From: Pseudomonadota bacterium
Lineage (GTDB): Bacteria > Desulfobacterota > JAPLJL01
Length of the DNA stretch: 8,045 nucleotides
Reading direction: 5' to 3'
Assembly (NCBI GenBank): GCA_026388615.1
Contig: JAPLJL010000343.1
Coordinates: forward strand, 1-8,045
Shown: positions 5,378 through 8,045 of the stretch, piece after piece
Layout: the number at the start of each line of letters is the position of its first letter
Numbering within the stretch: position 1 is the stretch's first letter
Made by a program: the position numbers and the translations under genes
The notes under the pieces: generated by a model
Seen by the model: the letters and a program-made list of their open reading frames with translations, nothing else
Databases searched by the model: none
What the model was told of the DNA's origin: nothing

Positions 5378-7876
5378 ATGACTGATCAAGCTTTAAACGG
5401 ATTGCGGGTGGTGGAGTACGGAGGCGGAACGGCGGCCGGATTCGCGACCAGGATCCTGGCCGATCTCGGGGCGGAGGTGATCAAGGTCGAGTCGCCCGCG
5501 GGCGATCCGATCCGTAAATATGGTCCCTTCCGGGCCGACCGGCCCGATCGGGAGTCCAGCGGGTATTTCACCTATTTAAACGCGGGAAAGCGGGGCGTCA
5601 CCCTGGACCTCCTGCAGGAAGAGGGGCGGGCCGGCTTCCTCGAACTGCTCCGGGAAGCGGACCTGCTGGTGGAATCCGGATTTACCGTCGCGGATCTGGA
5701 GGCGGGGAAATTGGCCTATCCGGAACTGGCCCAGGCGAATCCCGGCCTGGTAATGGTTTCCATCAGTCCGTTCGGAAAGACGGGGCCTTACCGGAATTTT
5801 CGAGGCTACGGTCTTTCCGCTTCCGCTTTGGGTTCGTTGAGCATCGTGCTCGGCACGCCCGGGAAAGAGCCGCTCTCGATTCCTTATGAACAATGCGAGT
5901 TCCAGGCGGCCCTGCACGGGGCATCAGCGGCGCTGACCGCGCTTCTCGCCCGCCGGAAAACCGGCCACGGCCAATTCGTGGATGTAGCCGCCGCCGAGGT
6001 GATGCTTTATTACTGCCGCGGGATGTTCCTGGTCACCCGGGAAGCCAATGTCGGCTGGAGTCGGCGGGGGACGCGGCAGCAGGTCAGCATTTATCCCACC
6101 GGGTTTTTCCCCTGTAAGGACGGTTATTTCTGCATCGCCAGCCAGTCGCCCAAGCAGTGGAAGAAACTGATCAAAATTATGGGGGAGCCGGAGTGGTCGA
6201 AGGATGAGGCGATGCGCAACGCCATGACCCTCGGGATCCAGACCCCGGACGCCGGTGACGCCGTCTTCAAACCCTGGCTCATGTCGCTCACCCGCAAGGA
6301 GCTCATGGAGCTGGCGATGGAGCACGATCTGACCATGGGGGCGGTGAACCGGATCGACGAGATCATAAATGACCCGCATTTCGAAGCCAGAAAACTCTGG
6401 GCGGTGGTGGAACACTCGATCCTCGGGCAGGTAAAAATGCCGGGAATGTCATACCTTCTTTCGGAAACCCCCGGGCGGATCGAAAAGACATCTCCCCGGC
6501 TGGGGGAGCATAACCGCGAAATTCTCTTTGAGAAAAATATCTGGAAATCCGCTCCGATCGACGCCTTTTCTAATTCCTCCCCTCCCTTGATGGGAGGGGA
6601 TAGAGGGGAGGGTGAAAAGAATAATATCTCATCATCCTCACCTCAGCCCTCCCCCCTCAAGGGGGAGGGAACCCCTATCTATTCCCTCAAAAGGCCCCTC
6701 GAGGGGTACCGGATCATCGATTTCGGCTGGAACTGGGCCGGGCCGATGTCCGCCCAGATTTTGGCGGATATGGGCGCGGAGGTGATCAAGATCGAAACCA
6801 GCGCCCGGCAGGATTTGATGCGGTTGATGGGATATCTCCGGCATTTCTTCCGCCAGAACAACCGGAACAAGCTCTCGATCACGATTGACATCAAGCAGCC
6901 GGGAGGGGTCGAGCTGGTCAAGCGCCTGGCCAGCGTCAGCGACGTGATTCTGGATAATTTCAGCGCGGGGGTGATGGAGCGGAACGGGCTCGGGTACCAG
7001 GCCCTGAAGGAAGTCAACGAGAAAATCATCGCCATCTCGATGTCGATGGCCGGCCAGTCCGGCCCGCTTTCGGGAATGAAGGGGTTCGCTTCTATCGCCA
7101 CCGGTTATGCCGGGCTCGAGGGCCTGATCGGCTACCGTGGCGAAGGCGCGACCGGGCTCATGAGTATCGGCTACGGCGACACCAACATGGCGATCCAGGG
7201 GGTCTTTGCCACGCTCGCGGCCCTTTATTACCGGGAAAAGACCGGGCGGGGCCAGTTCATCGACGTCTCCCAGATCGAAGGGGTCATGGCCCTGATGGGC
7301 AAGCCGATCCTGGATTTTTTACTGAACGGGAGGGTAGCGGAGGCGATGGGGAATTTTCATCCGGATCTGGTCCCGCACGGGATATATCCCACGAAGGGCG
7401 AGGACCAGTGGGTCTCGATCGCGGTTGGAACCGAGCCGGAGTGGGAAGCCTTCTGCCGGGTGATCGGGCATCCGGAATGGATCAAGGACGAGCGGTTTAA
7501 AAAAACCAGATATCGGCTCCAAAACTCCCGCGATTTGGACGGGCTGATCTCCGAGTGGACCCGCGGGTACACCAACTACGAGGTCATGAACCTTCTGCAG
7601 GGGGCCGGGGTGGCCGCGATGCCGGTGCTGGGGGTGGAGGACGGTGACGCCGATCCGCACCTCGTTTTCCGGAAGATCAAGGAGACCTGGGCCAAAACCG
7701 ACGAAGGCGAAGAAGTCAGCCACTACACGACCCCATGGAAGCTTTCGGAAACCCCGGGTGGAATCGACCGTTTCACCCCGAAAATCGGGGAGCATAATGA
7801 ATATGTGTTTAAAAAACTCCTGAAAATGTCAGACAATGAATTTAAAGAATTGGTTGAGAAAAAGGTAATTACCTAG
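5378..7876 (+). CDS. Tandem-domain family III (CaiB/BaiF) CoA-transferase
   Basis: 832 residues, about twice a single family III CoA-transferase (about 400), because two homologous domains are fused. The N-domain (about 6-385) opens with 'GLRVVEYGGGTAAGFATRIL' and 'GAEVIKVE'; the C-domain (about 440-832) opens with 'GYRIIDFGWNWAGPMSAQIL' and 'GAEVIKIE'. Both have the later 'KTGxGQFxDV' segment (194-203 and 621-630). Counting back equally from it, the catalytic Asp of the family is Asp601 ('GYGDTN') in the C-domain but Glu174 in the N-domain, so probably only the C-domain carries the covalent acyl/CoA chemistry. A two-domain form with one Asp-bearing half is also known for DMSP CoA-transferase/lyase DddD, but nothing here indicates DMSP. 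The enzyme would activate a carboxylic acid by CoA transfer in the cytoplasm. ATG 5378 follows AGGAA (5364-5368). Residues 401-431 come from a repeat insertion. Confidence 0.92.
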   Translation: MTDQALNGLRVVEYGGGTAAGFATRILADLGAEVIKVESPAGDPIRKYGPFRADRPDRESSGYFTYLNAGKRGVTLDLLQEEGRAGFLELLREADLLVESGFTVADLEAGKLAYPELAQANPGLVMVSISPFGKTGPYRNFRGYGLSASALGSLSIVLGTPGKEPLSIPYEQCEFQAALHGASAALTALLARRKTGHGQFVDVAAAEVMLYYCRGMFLVTREANVGWSRRGTRQQVSIYPTGFFPCKDGYFCIASQSPKQWKKLIKIMGEPEWSKDEAMRNAMTLGIQTPDAGDAVFKPWLMSLTRKELMELAMEHDLTMGAVNRIDEIINDPHFEARKLWAVVEHSILGQVKMPGMSYLLSETPGRIEKTSPRLGEHNREILFEKNIWKSAPIDAFSNSSPPLMGGDRGEGEKNNISSSSPQPSPLKGEGTPIYSLKRPLEGYRIIDFGWNWAGPMSAQILADMGAEVIKIETSARQDLMRLMGYLRHFFRQNNRNKLSITIDIKQPGGVELVKRLASVSDVILDNFSAGVMERNGLGYQALKEVNEKIIAISMSMAGQSGPLSGMKGFASIATGYAGLEGLIGYRGEGATGLMSIGYGDTNMAIQGVFATLAALYYREKTGRGQFIDVSQIEGVMALMGKPILDFLLNGRVAEAMGNFHPDLVPHGIYPTKGEDQWVSIAVGTEPEWEAFCRVIGHPEWIKDERFKKTRYRLQNSRDLDGLISEWTRGYTNYEVMNLLQGAGVAAMPVLGVEDGDADPHLVFRKIKETWAKTDEGEEVSHYTTPWKLSETPGGIDRFTPKIGEHNEYVFKKLLKMSDNEFKELVEKKVIT
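6578..6670. repeat. Palindromic repeat pair inserted in frame in the CoA-transferase gene
   Basis: Two G/C-rich hairpins face each other: TCCCCTCCC (6578-6586), loop TTGAT, GGGAGGGGA (6592-6600); and CCCTCCCCC (6647-6655), loop CTCAA, GGGGGAGGG (6661-6669). Both stems are perfect over 9 bases. The inner flanks (GAGGGGAGGGTGA at 6603-6615 and TCACCTCAGCCCTCC at 6638-6652) are also roughly inverted, with an AT-rich centre. This is the structure of a paired extragenic palindrome (REPIN-like). The stretch is 93 bases, 31 codons, keeps the frame, and encodes residues 401-431, a Ser/Pro/Gly-rich linker ending 'SPQPSPLKGEG', exactly between the two enzyme domains. Similar C/T-rich palindromes are usually intergenic in bacteria. 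Confidence 0.75.
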
Positions 7877-7955
7877 TCGATATTTAAGGAAATTATCTAA
7901 TCTAAAAATGAATAATTATTGTTACTGCTTGGGTTCACCGTAGCCTAAAACGTTG

Positions 7956-7987
7956 CCTCCGGCCCGTAAGGGCCTACGGCCCGGAGG
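7956..7987. repeat. G/C-rich hairpin downstream of the CoA-transferase (REP-like)
   Basis: CCTCCGGCCCGTA (7956-7968) pairs with TACGGCCCGGAGG (7975-7987) at 12 of 13 positions (one C-C mismatch) around a 6-base loop; an alternative stem GGCCC-GTAA-GGGCC (7961-7974) is also possible. It lies 80 bases after the stop codon. No T-run follows, so a Rho-independent terminator is doubtful; an extragenic palindrome that may protect the 3' end of the message is as likely. The rest of 7877-8028 is AT-rich at first and shows nothing else recognisable. Confidence 0.6.
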
Positions 7988-8028
7988 GAACCTTGAACCT
8001 GACAACCTGATTTGAGGGGGAGCATTCT

Positions 8029-8045
8029 TTGAAAAAACAAGCCTT
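8029..8045 (+). CDS. Possible start of a further gene (TTG start, truncated at window end)
   Basis: GAGGGGGA (8014-8021) is a convincing ribosome site 7 bases before TTG (8029-8031), which would begin Met-Lys-Lys-Gln-Ala, a common style of bacterial N-terminus. Only five codons plus two bases are visible, so neither the product nor even the reality of the gene can be judged. Confidence 0.4.

Noticed and set aside
4880..5389. Minus-strand open frame spanning small protein B and the repeat gap
   Set aside because: It covers a clear + strand gene and then non-coding palindromes, with no recognisable motif.
6568..6690. Frameshift or pseudogene at the low-complexity linker of the CoA-transferase
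   Set aside because: The frame stays open through the insertion, both flanking domains are intact, and the insertion is a multiple of three.
6695..6706. Perfect 12-base palindrome CCCCTCGAGGGG
   Set aside because: It lies within codons for the conserved start of the C-domain (Pro-Leu-Glu-Gly) and can be explained by codon use; there is no sign of a regulatory site.
7908..7943. Eleven-codon ORF after the CoA-transferase (MNNYCYCLGSP)
   Set aside because: Very short; the nearest purine-rich site (7886-7890) is 17 bases away, and nothing else supports translation.

Overview
The window is a gene-dense, high-GC bacterial stretch in which every recognisable gene lies on the + strand. Strong AGGAGG-type ribosome sites, a TetR regulator, CoA-dependent catabolic enzymes and G/C-rich palindromic repeats suggest an uncultured or environmental bacterium with a large lipid/acyl-CoA repertoire. 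Something in the Desulfobacterota ('deltaproteobacterial') range would fit, but the sequence alone does not prove the taxon.

Layout, left to right: (1) the 3' end of a MaoC/hotdog-type acyl dehydratase gene (2-244); (2) a TetR/AcrR repressor gene (271-930); (3) an AT-rich regulatory gap (931-1106) with a good sigma70-like promoter and two inverted repeats that could be TetR operators; (4) a compact four-gene run (1107-5200): small protein A, FAD oxidoreductase A, FAD oxidoreductase B, small protein B. The two small proteins are paralogues of each other and so are the two oxidoreductases, giving a mirror-ordered duplicated module; (5) a 177-base gap with nested inverted repeats (about 5221-5357) that looks like a small non-autonomous repeat element; (6) a double-length family III (CaiB/BaiF) CoA-transferase gene (5378-7876) encoding two fused domains; (7) a 3' non-coding stretch with a G/C-rich hairpin (7956-7987) and what may be the first codons of another gene using TTG (8029 onward).

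Inferred biology: a hydrophobic carboxylic acid is activated by CoA transfer, its carbon skeleton is oxidised or reduced by a pair of CrtI-like flavoproteins, and intermediates are hydrated or dehydrated by the MaoC-type enzyme, with the TetR protein probably sensing an acyl-CoA or the free substrate. The substrate cannot be read from the sequence.

The most notable items are: an apparently unnamed small-protein family (shared motif KGxMGAPVFWEY, hydrophobic or amphipathic C-terminal tail) duplicated on either side of the oxidoreductase pair; a palindromic repeat of about 93 bases inserted in frame into the CoA-transferase gene, where it encodes the interdomain linker; and an apparent catalytic asymmetry in that enzyme (Asp601 in the C-terminal domain, Glu174 at the aligned position of the N-terminal domain).
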